This document shows, piece after piece, positions 8,580 through 16,617 of a stretch of 64,000 nucleotides of DNA. The position numbers and the translations under genes were made by a program. The DNA is from Alkalihalobacterium sp048323755 (lineage in GTDB: Bacteria; Bacillota; Bacilli; Bacillales; Bacillaceae_F): assembly GCF_048323755.1 (NCBI RefSeq), contig NZ_JBLWFS010000005.1, positions 62,001 through 126,000 on the forward strand. The letters are read 5' to 3'. Under the pieces are notes generated by a model, which did no database searches, was not told the origin of the DNA, and saw only the letters and a program-made list of their open reading frames with translations. Numbering within the stretch: position 1 is the stretch's first letter; every line of letters starts with the position of its first letter.

Positions 8580-9212
8580 TTGAACCATGTAAAAACGTAT
8601 TATCGTACAGAAATACCATTTGAAGATCGAACCATTGTGATTGAAGGTCCAATTAGCGGATCAGAAATTGAAAAATTAGATTACCACCCTGGATTAACTG
8701 CTTTTAGAACTCCAGAACAGCAAAAAAAAGCTTTAATTGGAATTGCTGATTTGCCAGAGGGTAGAATTAATATTGCTCGAGATGGAAATCAAATTATCGG
8801 GTATGTAACATTTGTTTATCCTGACCCTCTAGAGCGATGGTCTGAAGGAAAAATAGAAAACTTAATTGAATTAGGTGCAATTGAAGTTGCCAGAGAGTAC
8901 CGTGGTATACAAATAGGAAAAAACCTACTAAGATTATCTGTAATGGATGATGCAATGGAAGACTACATTATCATTACGACTGAATACTATTGGCATTGGG
9001 ATTTAAAAGGAAGTGGATTATCGGTATGGGACTACCGAAAAGTTATGGAAAAAATGATGCATGCCGGCGGGCTCGTTTGGTATGCTACTGACGACCCTGA
9101 AATTTGTTCACATCCTGCGAATTGTCTCATGGTTCGTATCGGTAGTCGTGTCGATAGTGAGTCGATTGAAAAGTTTGACCGTCTACGCTTTAAAAATCGC
9201 TTTATGTATTAA
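8580..9212 (+). CDS. acuA: Protein acetyltransferase AcuA
   Basis: AcuA is a GNAT acetyltransferase that inactivates acetyl-CoA synthetase by acetylating its catalytic-loop lysine. The 210-residue product matches B. subtilis AcuA along its length: LTAFR, EGRINIARDGNQIIGYVT, YPDPLERWSEG, the acetyl-CoA binding region EVAREYRGIQIGKNLL, and the C-terminus FDRLRFKNRFMY. The TTG at 8580 is chosen because AAAGGTGG (8564-8571) is 8 bases upstream and gives exactly the family length; the GTG at 8568 overlaps that site. A TATAAT at 8519-8524 with a weak -35 is the likely promoter. First gene of acuABC. Confidence 0.95.
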   Translation: MNHVKTYYRTEIPFEDRTIVIEGPISGSEIEKLDYHPGLTAFRTPEQQKKALIGIADLPEGRINIARDGNQIIGYVTFVYPDPLERWSEGKIENLIELGAIEVAREYRGIQIGKNLLRLSVMDDAMEDYIIITTEYYWHWDLKGSGLSVWDYRKVMEKMMHAGGLVWYATDDPEICSHPANCLMVRIGSRVDSESIEKFDRLRFKNRFMY

Positions 9213-9267
9213 TAATTCATAGGATTAAATCATAGTAACTTTGTTCTCAGTGAAAGGGTGCTTACAA

Positions 9268-9915
9268 ATGATTGTAGAAGAAATAATGAATATTGGCATT
9301 ACCACATTAAAGGCCACAGCAACCATTCAAGATGCAATTGAGATAATGAATAAAAATCGAATTCGCCATATACCAATTGTAGATGATGAAATGCATATCC
9401 TTGGAATTGTAACTAATCGCGATATACGTGATGCAAGTCCTTCTATTTTTCATGCAGATGAACATAAAGAAGACTTTTTAAAACCGGTAACTGAGATTAT
9501 GACAACAAATGTGATTACGGCCCATCGCCTAGACTTTGTTGCTGAAGTTTCTGCTATTTTTTATGAGCATAACATTGGGTGCTTACCTATTACTGAAGAT
9601 GATAAACTGATTGGAATTATTACAGAAACTGATATTCTCCACACATTAGTCGAATTAATGGGAGCACATCAACCAAGTTCACAAATTGATGTTCTTGTTG
9701 AAAACATTACCGGAAAACTTGCGGATATCGCTCATATTTTTAAAGAGAGAAAAGTCAACATTACAAGTGTACTCGTTTACCCTTATAGTGATGATCCGAA
9801 TTATAAAGTCTTAACATTCCGTGTACAAACGATGGATCCAAGGGGGATTATTGAAGCAATCGAAAAAGAAGGCTATAAAGTGCTTTGGCCAAACATTCCA
9901 GGTATAGGCCTATGA
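9268..9915 (+). CDS. acuB: CBS-ACT domain protein AcuB
   Basis: Cytoplasmic protein of the acu operon, involved in acetoin/acetate utilisation with no defined enzymatic activity. Two CBS domains fill residues 1-135 (IRHIPIVDDEMHILGIVTNRDIRD and the second copy GCLPITEDDKLIGIITETDI); an ACT-like domain follows (about 140-210). CBS domains usually bind adenylates, so a sensor role is inferred. Start ATG 9268 is preceded by GAAAGGGTG; the 215-residue length agrees with B. subtilis. Its stop overlaps the acuC start as ATGA. Confidence 0.93.
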   Translation: MIVEEIMNIGITTLKATATIQDAIEIMNKNRIRHIPIVDDEMHILGIVTNRDIRDASPSIFHADEHKEDFLKPVTEIMTTNVITAHRLDFVAEVSAIFYEHNIGCLPITEDDKLIGIITETDILHTLVELMGAHQPSSQIDVLVENITGKLADIAHIFKERKVNITSVLVYPYSDDPNYKVLTFRVQTMDPRGIIEAIEKEGYKVLWPNIPGIGL

Positions 9916-11084
9916 ATAAAGATGTAGCATTTATTTATTCCGAAGATCAACTCTCCTATAAATTTAGTAAAGATCACCCCTTCAATCATTTAAGGTTAAA
10001 TCTAGTATACGATATGTTAAGAAAATTAAATGCTATTCATGATCATCAAATTGTTAAGCCAAGGATGGCAACAGATGAAGAAATTGCTCTTATTCATGAT
10101 AAGGCTTATATCGATGCCGTTAAAGCAGCTGGTAAAGGTGAATTAAGCATTGGGATTGCCAACAATTATGGGCTTGGTACTGAGGATACTCCAATGTTTG
10201 AAAATATGCACGAAGCTGCTTCCCTACTCGTTGGTGGGACGCTTACCGCTTGTGATCTCGTTATGGAAAATAAAGTGAAGCATGCGATGAATCTAGGCGG
10301 TGGTCTTCATCACGGATTTCGTGGTAAGGCATCAGGTTTTTGTATTTATAATGATAGTTCCATCGCTATTGAATATATGAAACAGAAGTACGGTGCCAGA
10401 GTTCTTTACGTCGATACGGATGCTCATCATGGCGATGGTGTTCAATGGGCATTTTATGATGACCGTGACGTGTGTACTTTTTCTATTCATGAAACGGGCC
10501 GTTACTTATTTCCCGGAACAGGCCATGTGAGTGAAAAAGGTCAAGGGGAAGGTTACGGCTTTTCTATTAATATACCATTAGATGCGTTTACTGAAGATGA
10601 ATCGTTTATGAAAGCCTATGAAACTGCTTTTCGTGAGGTCATCGAGTTTTTTAAGCCAGATGTCATTATTACTCAAAACGGTGCAGATGCTCATTATTAT
10701 GATCCTTTAACTCACCTCTGTTCAACGATTGAGACCTACCGTTTTATTCCGAAGCTAGCTCATGAATTAGCACACGAATACTGTGATGGACGCTGGATTG
10801 CCGTAGGCGGCGGTGGTTATGACATATGGAGAGTCGTACCACGGGCTTGGTCTATGGTTTGGTTAGAAATGACAAACCAACTTCACTTAGCGCAAGGACC
10901 ACTTCCTCAAGCATGGTTGGATGAGTGGAATGACAAAGCACCTGTATCTTTAACTACGACTTGGGAAGACCCAGAAAATCTATATCCAGAAATCCCAAGA
11001 AAACCCGAAATTGTAGAAAAAAATCATAAAACAGTTGAAAAAGCTCTATATCACATACGCCGAGAAATGAAAACGCAATCATGA
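9912..11084 (+). CDS. acuC: Protein deacetylase AcuC (class I HDAC-like)
   Basis: Zn-dependent deacetylase that reactivates AcsA by removing the lysine acetyl group, opposing AcuA. The arginase/HDAC fold motifs are clear: GGGLHHGFRGKASGFC with the tandem His, the zinc ligands in DTDAHHGDGVQ and QNGADAHYYDP, and GGGGYDIWRVVPRAW with the transition-state Tyr. ATG 9912 overlaps the acuB stop (ATGA), so translation is probably coupled; a longer in-frame start at 9885 would overlap acuB needlessly. 390 residues, close to B. subtilis AcuC. A GC-rich repeat begins two bases after the stop. Confidence 0.95.
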   Translation: MNKDVAFIYSEDQLSYKFSKDHPFNHLRLNLVYDMLRKLNAIHDHQIVKPRMATDEEIALIHDKAYIDAVKAAGKGELSIGIANNYGLGTEDTPMFENMHEAASLLVGGTLTACDLVMENKVKHAMNLGGGLHHGFRGKASGFCIYNDSSIAIEYMKQKYGARVLYVDTDAHHGDGVQWAFYDDRDVCTFSIHETGRYLFPGTGHVSEKGQGEGYGFSINIPLDAFTEDESFMKAYETAFREVIEFFKPDVIITQNGADAHYYDPLTHLCSTIETYRFIPKLAHELAHEYCDGRWIAVGGGGYDIWRVVPRAWSMVWLEMTNQLHLAQGPLPQAWLDEWNDKAPVSLTTTWEDPENLYPEIPRKPEIVEKNHKTVEKALYHIRREMKTQS

Positions 11085-11085
11085 T

Positions 11086-11260
11086 AGAAAAGCGGAAGGC
11101 GCCTGCTTATCGGCGACAAGCGCTGGAGGGCCAGCAATAAGTGGCTCGCTCTTTAGACACGCTTGATGGACCGAAGCGACCTCGAGCCGATGGCGCCTGC
11201 AGCTAGACAGTAGAAAAGCGGAAGCGACCGGTTAGCGACGTAGGGACTGGAGCCCTCCGT
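11086..11260. repeat. GC-rich Bacillaceae-type intergenic repeat
   Basis: The stretch after acuC is much richer in GC than its surroundings and contains AGAAAAGCGGAAG twice (11090 and 11212) plus GCGACAAGCGCTGGAGGGCC. I recall closely similar repeats in many Bacillaceae genomes. It has no credible gene: the reading frame on the minus strand through it is an artefact. Its function is unknown. Confidence 0.7.
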
Positions 11261-11286
11261 ATGAGATAAAGGATACACAGACTCAA

Positions 11287-11322
11287 AAATAACAGGCAGA
11301 GGTAAATCCTCGCCTGTTATTT
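11287..11322. terminator. Bidirectional terminator between acuC and mtnN
   Basis: AAATAACAGGC-A-GAGG pairs with CCTCGCCTGTTATTT (15 bp, one bulge) with T-rich tails on both strands. It would stop both mtnN and acuC transcripts. Confidence 0.85.
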
Positions 11323-11344
11323 TCTTATTATTCATCACTTTCTG

Positions 11345-12040
11345 TTATTCCATATGCTCTAACATCGCTTTGACAATGAAATTCGATTGCTTTGCTGCTA
11401 CCTCAACAAATTCGTTAAAGCTCATCTTTGCTTCGCCATTTGCTTTGTCAGAAATCGAACGAATAATGACATATGGAATGTCATTTAACATCGCCACTTG
11501 GGCAACAGCCGAACCTTCCATTTCCACACAAGCTCCTGCGAATGTATCTTGAAGCTCCTGAACAAGTTCCTGACTCGCAATAAACTGATCTCCACTTAAT
11601 ACTCGTCCTTTAATAACTTGTATGTTTAACTGTTCCGATGCTTTTGTTGCTAACTCAATGAGTGAAACATCTGCAGGAAAATCAGACGTATGTTCAAACA
11701 TTGGGATTTCGCCACGTTTGAAGCCTAATGGACTAGCATCAATGTCATGCTGAAGAGCACTCGTTGATATCACGATGTCCCCCACATTTAGGCTTGGATC
11801 AAGTGCTCCAGCTACACCTGTAAAAATAATCTTTTCCGTTTGAAAATGGTCAATTAAGATTTGGGTTGTCAGTGCAGCATTTACTTTCCCTACTCCAGAT
11901 TTACAAAGAACAATTTTATGATTGCCCATCGTTCCTGAATAGAAGGTGTTTCTTGCAATTTTCGTTTCACTCTTAATGTCCATTTCTTCTTTCATCAGTT
12001 CAATTTCCTCATTCATTGCACCAATAATTCCAATTACCAT
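11345..12040 (-). CDS. mtnN: 5'-methylthioadenosine/S-adenosylhomocysteine nucleosidase
   Basis: It hydrolyses methylthioadenosine and S-adenosylhomocysteine to adenine and the thioribose compounds, part of methionine salvage and methyl-cycle clearance. The 231 residues show the phosphorylase fold: IGAMNEEI at the N-terminus with the catalytic Glu, FTGVAGALDPSLNVGDIVIST, VEMEGSAVAQVA, and RSISDKANGEA with the catalytic Asp. ATG 12040 follows GGAGG; an upstream TTG at 12055 is part of that site. The length equals B. subtilis MtnN. Confidence 0.96.
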   Translation of the reverse strand: MVIGIIGAMNEEIELMKEEMDIKSETKIARNTFYSGTMGNHKIVLCKSGVGKVNAALTTQILIDHFQTEKIIFTGVAGALDPSLNVGDIVISTSALQHDIDASPLGFKRGEIPMFEHTSDFPADVSLIELATKASEQLNIQVIKGRVLSGDQFIASQELVQELQDTFAGACVEMEGSAVAQVAMLNDIPYVIIRSISDKANGEAKMSFNEFVEVAAKQSNFIVKAMLEHME

Positions 12041-12205
12041 ACCTAAATCCTCCAACTATAATAGCGTTTATTATTTTAATGACTGTGGTTTATTGTAAAC
12101 TAACTTCAGACGTTTCAACCTAGTGATAACTTGTACGAATATGCTTATTATATATTAGTTAAACATCATTTATCAGTGATACTGTCGAAAAAGATTTTCA
12201 TAATA

Positions 12206-12300
12206 AAGAGCCTTTCCGATAGATGGTGAAAATCAAGCTTCCGTTTGATTAACGGTCCAAAAGGAAATAGCAACAATCTCTCTCTTTGATAAAAGAGCCT
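12206..12300 (-). repeat. Degenerate copy of the GGCT-ended MITE family
   Basis: The right part (ACGGTCCAAAAG, then AGCAACAATC and AAAAGAGCCT) matches the element at 36795-36910. The left end is degenerate and no target duplication is visible, so this is a relic. It directly abuts the motS terminator. Confidence 0.65.
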
Positions 12301-12305
12301 AAGCA

Positions 12306-12336
12306 AACAAAAAAGGCGACCGAAGGGTCAACCTTA
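12306..12336 (-). terminator. Terminator of motS
   Basis: On the minus strand the motS stop codon runs straight into AAGGTTGACC / GGTCGCCTT with a four-base loop, followed by TTTTTTGTTT. The stem includes the last bases of the stop codon. Confidence 0.85.
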
Positions 12337-13083
12337 AAATGTATCTTCAGCGTCATATGCAGGGTCAGAGATTACAATGACCACCCGACGATTCGTTTGT
12401 AAGTTCTCAACCGTTGTATTAGGAACAACTGGACGTGTATCACCATAACCGGTTGCCATAAAACGGTTAGCCTCCAGATTGTGATTGTCGACAAGGTAAC
12501 GAATGACACTACTCGCGCGAGCACCAGATAACTCCCAGTTGGATGGATAACGATACGTTGATATCGGTCTAGAATCCGTATGACCTTCAACCTTTACCAT
12601 ATTGGGAATAGCCACTAACAACGTGCCGACTTTGTCCAAAAATGGTTTAGCATCTACCAGCACATCAGCTTCAGCTGTGGCAAATAACGTTCGCTCTTGT
12701 AATACGAGTACGACCCCGCGATCATCACGAGTTGCTGATATTAATTCAGTTAAATCATTCATCTCCAGGAATTCCTGAACTTCTTCTAGAAGCTCGTCCA
12801 TATTAACATCTTGTTCTTCACCAAATTTCCCTTCATCAAAAGGGTCTTTTCGCTGCTCGCCTCTTTCTTCTCTCGGTGTCTCAAACTCAATTGCTGATGG
12901 AAGGAAGTCTAGCACTTGCCGCTGTTGAAACGATTCTGCTATCGCCCTAAATTTTTCAGCATCTACTACAGACATTGAAAATAATAGAATAAAGAATACT
13001 AGAATAAGAGTCATTAAATCCGAAAAAGTGACCATCCATTTTGGAGCACCTTTATCTTCTTTAGGACGTCTACGATTCAACAT
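12334..13083 (-). CDS. motS: Flagellar stator subunit MotS (MotB family, Na+ type)
   Basis: Peptidoglycan-anchored stator subunit that converts ion flux into flagellar rotation. One membrane helix (residues 16-38, WMVTFSDLMTLILVFFILLF) carries the ion-binding Asp22; a plug/linker region and a C-terminal OmpA-like domain follow, with VEGHTDSRPI and NWELSGARA. Val29, seven residues after the Asp, is the residue reported as typical of Na+-coupled Bacillus stators. The gene overlaps motP by 14 bp, and the pair follows ccpA as in B. subtilis, where motPS is CcpA-linked. Confidence 0.93.
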   Translation of the reverse strand: MLNRRRPKEDKGAPKWMVTFSDLMTLILVFFILLFSMSVVDAEKFRAIAESFQQRQVLDFLPSAIEFETPREERGEQRKDPFDEGKFGEEQDVNMDELLEEVQEFLEMNDLTELISATRDDRGVVLVLQERTLFATAEADVLVDAKPFLDKVGTLLVAIPNMVKVEGHTDSRPISTYRYPSNWELSGARASSVIRYLVDNHNLEANRFMATGYGDTRPVVPNTTVENLQTNRRVVIVISDPAYDAEDTF

Positions 13084-13879
13084 TTAAATCACTCGTCTCT
13101 TCGTTTGCATTTACTTTTTTACCTTTTGGAATGAAGGCACTTAATTTTTCTTCTAAAATTTTCGGGTTTTGGCCTGATTGAACACCAATGACACCTTCAA
13201 CGATAATTTGTTTCACAAACACTTCTTCTTCTGTCTTATTTTCTAATTTAGCAGCAATTGGTAAGAAAACTAGATTAGCTAAAACCGTTCCATATAAAGT
13301 GGTTAATAGTGCGACAGCCATATTTGGTCCAAGTGTCGTTGGATCATTTAAATTTTGTAACATAAGAACAAGACCGATCAAAGTCCCGATCATTCCCCAT
13401 GCAGGAGCATATTCCCCCATTTTTAAAATGATCGCCCTACCTTTACGGTGCCTTTCTTCCATAGCGATTACTTCAGCCATCATAATGTCCTTAATAACAT
13501 CGGGTTCAATTCCGTCAACTGCAAGTAGCACCCCTTTTTTAATAAAAGGGTCCTCTACTTCCTCTAAACCTGCTTCTAATGCTAATAGCCCTTCCCGCCT
13601 TGCTTTTCCTGATAAATCAACAAATGTGTCGATTAACTTATTTAAATCATGTTCTTCATGACGGAAAGCCTCCATAAATACTTTTGGCAGTAATTTCACG
13701 TCCGCTATCGTAAAATTGATCACCGTAGCAGCTAATGTACCCCCAAAAACGATTAAGATTGAAGCAATTTGAATGAAAAATACAACTCCAGATGGACCAG
13801 CATTTGAGAAAATTGCTAATAATAGTACTGAAATTCCTACAAAAATACCTATAACCGTTAAAATATCAAACTTCTTCAT
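13070..13879 (-). CDS. motP: Flagellar stator subunit MotP (MotA family, Na+ type)
   Basis: Cytoplasmic-membrane stator subunit with four transmembrane helices (about residues 5-25, 30-50, 150-172, 185-205) and a cytoplasmic loop that contacts FliG. GEYAPAWGMIGTLIGLVLML and VALLTTLYGTVLANLVFLP are the conserved MotA/TolQ-type helices 3 and 4. ATG 13879 follows GGGAGAGG; a GTG at 13903 lies before that site. 269 residues, as expected. Only 53 bases separate it from the ccpA stop and no terminator is seen between, so ccpA-motP-motS is probably one operon. Confidence 0.94.
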   Translation of the reverse strand: MKKFDILTVIGIFVGISVLLLAIFSNAGPSGVVFFIQIASILIVFGGTLAATVINFTIADVKLLPKVFMEAFRHEEHDLNKLIDTFVDLSGKARREGLLALEAGLEEVEDPFIKKGVLLAVDGIEPDVIKDIMMAEVIAMEERHRKGRAIILKMGEYAPAWGMIGTLIGLVLMLQNLNDPTTLGPNMAVALLTTLYGTVLANLVFLPIAAKLENKTEEEVFVKQIIVEGVIGVQSGQNPKILEEKLSAFIPKGKKVNANEETSDLNVES

Positions 13880-13932
13880 AATCCTCTCCCTGACTATGTC
13901 CACCTACCACTTATAGCTAAAGTGTTTGAGAG

Positions 13933-14943
13933 TTAACTTTCCTTTTGAACGGTAGAATCTCGAAACTCTATCCGATGTGGCAGGACGACAATATGGTCTG
14001 TAACTTCTTCTTTGTTCATAAATTTTGTTAATAACCGCATCGAAACAGCCCCGATATCGTACATAGGTTGTACAACTGTCGTTAAGGTAGGGCGAACCAT
14101 TGTTGCTAATCGAGTATTGTCAAAACCAATGACTTCAAAGTCTTTTGGAACTTCATAACCTCTATCTTGTGCCCCGTGAATAATACCAAGTGCCATTTCA
14201 TCCGTTGATGCAAAAATAGCAGTCGGTTTTTCTTTAATCTCTAAGAAGCTCTGCATCGCTTCAATTCCGGAGTCATAAGTGTAATCACCAATTTTAATCA
14301 TGTTATCGTTAAAAGTTAAACCAGCTTCTTCAATTGCTTGACGATAGCCTGCAAACTTTTGATACCCATTTACTGGATCTTCAAGTGGTCCTGATAACAT
14401 TCCGATATTTTTATGGCCTTCTGATATTAAATGATTAATTGCATCATAAACAGCTTGTTGATAATCGATAACAACAGATGGAATCGTTTTTTCAGAGTCT
14501 AATGTTGCTGCAAGTACAACAGGTACTGGAGAATTCTTAAATTGTGCAGCATGTTCATCTGTAATTTGTCCACCCATGAAGACAATACCGTCCACTTGCT
14601 TTTCTAACAACGTATTAATCAGGCGAATTTCCTTTTCTTTGTTTTGATCTGAATTACATAAAATAATGTTATATTTATACATTGTCGCAATATCTTCAAT
14701 TCCGCGAGCCAATTCTGCAAAGAAAATACTAGAAATGTCAGGGATAATTACACCTACTGTTGTTGTTTTCTTACTAGCCAACCCTCTAGCTACAGCATTC
14801 GGCCTGTATCCGAGTTGTTCGATTGCCTCCATTACTTTTTTTCTTGTTGCAGGTTTTACATTTGGGTTTCCATTGACAACACGAGAAACGGTTGCCATTG
14901 ATACTCCTGCTTCTCTTGCTACATCATAAATCGTTGTATTCAC
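13933..14943 (-). CDS. ccpA: Catabolite control protein A
   Basis: LacI/GalR-family master regulator of carbon catabolite repression; with HPr-Ser-P it binds cre sites. Residues 1-60 form the helix-turn-helix and hinge (IYDVAREAGVSMATVSRVVNG, YRPNAVARGLA); the rest is a periplasmic-binding-protein-like effector domain (VIGFDNTRLATMVRPTLTTV). The GTG at 14943 follows GAGGAGG. 336 residues, the family length. Upstream there is a possible TTGCGG-18-TATGAT promoter. Target genes in the window may include acsA. Confidence 0.96.
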   Translation of the reverse strand: MNTTIYDVAREAGVSMATVSRVVNGNPNVKPATRKKVMEAIEQLGYRPNAVARGLASKKTTTVGVIIPDISSIFFAELARGIEDIATMYKYNIILCNSDQNKEKEIRLINTLLEKQVDGIVFMGGQITDEHAAQFKNSPVPVVLAATLDSEKTIPSVVIDYQQAVYDAINHLISEGHKNIGMLSGPLEDPVNGYQKFAGYRQAIEEAGLTFNDNMIKIGDYTYDSGIEAMQSFLEIKEKPTAIFASTDEMALGIIHGAQDRGYEVPKDFEVIGFDNTRLATMVRPTLTTVVQPMYDIGAVSMRLLTKFMNKEEVTDHIVVLPHRIEFRDSTVQKES

Positions 14944-15206
14944 GATGATCCTCCTCTATATTAATTACCTTATTTAAAATGGTTTAATTGTATAGTTATC
15001 ATACGATACATTAAGGAGGTTCCGCAATCTGTTTACATTACTTATATCGACAACATTTTGATCATTTTTGAGCATAGATTTTAATTTTCCTGATTTTATG
15101 TAAAAAAATGTCGACACGGGTCCTTAATGAACCTAAAATTTCTTATAATTAGCAATATCCTTAACACTTATTTCCTATACCATTTAAATACGCAAAGAGA
15201 CAAAAA

Positions 15207-15313
15207 GAGACTGTCCCAAAAGGTCCGGCTCTCGAAGTTACGTATGATATAGTGTAAGCTAATCTTCCACTATATCGATGAGATGCCTGGCTCTTTCATT
15301 TTGAGACAGCCTC
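15207..15313. repeat. 107-bp inverted-repeat element downstream of aroA
   Basis: GAGACTGTCCCAAAA (15207-15221) pairs with TTTTGAGACAGCCTC (15299-15313), 13 of 15 matching, with an inner palindrome ACTATATC / GATATAGT. The minus-strand side ends in TTTTTGTCTC, so it may serve as the aroA terminator. The remaining 260 bases between ccpA and aroA (14944-15206) hold only the probable ccpA promoter. Confidence 0.6.
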
Positions 15314-15326
15314 GAATCATTTTAAA

Positions 15327-16403
15327 TTAAAATTTGTATAACCCAGATTCTCTAAGATTACTTACAAATTCGTTAAATTGCCCGATATCCATTTGTTGTG
15401 CTGAGTCAGAAAGTGCTACGGCAGGATCTGGATGTACTTCTGCCATTACCGCATCAGCACCAATAGCTAGTGCAGCTTTTGCAGTTGGAAGTAAAAGATC
15501 TCTACGTCCAGTAGAGTGAGTCACATCAACTAATACTGGTAAGTGTGTTTCTTGTTTTAAAATTGGAACTGCTGAAATATCAAGTGTGTTACGGGTTGCC
15601 TTTTCGTACGTACGAATACCACGTTCACACAGCATGATGTTGCCATTTCCTTTAGATATAATATATTCTGCAGCATTGATGAACTCTTCAATAGTAGCAG
15701 AAAGACCTCTCTTTAGTAGAACTGGCTTATTAACAGATCCTGCTGCTTTTAACAATTCAAAGTTGTGCATGTTACGTGCACCGATTTGAATGACATCAAT
15801 ATATTCAACGGCAACTTCGATATCTTCAGGTCTTACAATTTCACTGATAACCGCCATATCATACTCGTCAGCAACACGTTTTAAAATTTGTAAACCTTCA
15901 AGCCCTAAGCCTTGGAAATCATATGGAGACGTACGAGGTTTAAATGCTCCACCACGTAACAATTTCATTCCTTGCTCTTTCATCGCCTTGGCTACTGCAG
16001 CAACTTGTTCATAGCTTTCAACAGCACATGGTCCCAATACGAGACGTTGTTGTCCATCACCAATTAGTTCTCCTTTAAGATCGATCACTGTATCTTCAGG
16101 ATGTTTTTTACGAGAAACAAGTAGAGCTTTTCTATTATCATCTTCCTGTAATTCCAAACCTGCTTTAAAAATTTGTTTAAATAAATGTTGTAATGTAGAT
16201 GTTTCAAACGGTCCGTTATTATTTTCAGCTATTAAATTAAGCATTTTTCGCTCACGCACTGGATCAAATCGATTTACACCTTGCTTGTTTTTTACTTTAC
16301 CGATTTCTTGAACTAAGCGGGCACGCTCATTAATTAGCTCTAGTAACTGTAAGTTAACCTCATCTAACTTGTCTCTCAACATATCTAATTGCTCGTTGCT
16401 CAT
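15327..16403 (-). CDS. aroA: Bifunctional chorismate mutase / DAHP synthase
   Basis: It catalyses the first step of the shikimate pathway (phosphoenolpyruvate plus erythrose-4-phosphate to DAHP), and its N-terminal AroQ chorismate mutase domain acts as the feedback sensor for chorismate/prephenate. Residues 1-85 are the all-helical mutase (LRDKLDEVNLQLLELINERA); residues 95-358 are the KDO8P/DAHP synthase barrel (GPCAVESYEQV, RGGAFKPRTSPYDFQG, DVTHSTGRRDL). ATG 16403 follows AAGGAG; GTG 16412 would overlap it. 358 residues, equal to B. subtilis AroA. The symbol follows B. subtilis usage (elsewhere aroA means EPSP synthase). Confidence 0.96.
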   Translation of the reverse strand: MSNEQLDMLRDKLDEVNLQLLELINERARLVQEIGKVKNKQGVNRFDPVRERKMLNLIAENNNGPFETSTLQHLFKQIFKAGLELQEDDNRKALLVSRKKHPEDTVIDLKGELIGDGQQRLVLGPCAVESYEQVAAVAKAMKEQGMKLLRGGAFKPRTSPYDFQGLGLEGLQILKRVADEYDMAVISEIVRPEDIEVAVEYIDVIQIGARNMHNFELLKAAGSVNKPVLLKRGLSATIEEFINAAEYIISKGNGNIMLCERGIRTYEKATRNTLDISAVPILKQETHLPVLVDVTHSTGRRDLLLPTAKAALAIGADAVMAEVHPDPAVALSDSAQQMDIGQFNEFVSNLRESGLYKF

Positions 16404-16471
16404 CTCTCCCACTCCTTATTGTTTGTTTCAAAGTTTTAAGAAATATGGTACATTTCTAATGATTAGGGATT

Positions 16472-16500
16472 ATTATAAACGATATTTTCCTATATGTCAC
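16472..16500 (-). promoter_or_regulatory. SigmaA promoter of aroA
   Basis: GTGACA (16500-16495), 17 bases, TATAAT (16477-16472), about 70 bases before the aroA start codon. Confidence 0.75.
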
Positions 16501-16617
16501 GACTTTTTTCTTTATTGATTAAACGCTTTTAAGCACTAAAGTGAAACTTATTATTTTTAGATAATAATTTACTGTTGATTTATAGCTTATGAAATATTTA
16601 GTGAGAAGGTGTTACAT

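Noticed and set aside
11153..11338. 61-codon frame on the minus strand after acuC
   Set aside because: It overlaps the intergenic repeat and the terminator hairpin; no ribosome binding site.
13188..13661. 157-codon frame on the plus strand
   Set aside because: Shadow of motP on the opposite strand; the motP reading is conserved.
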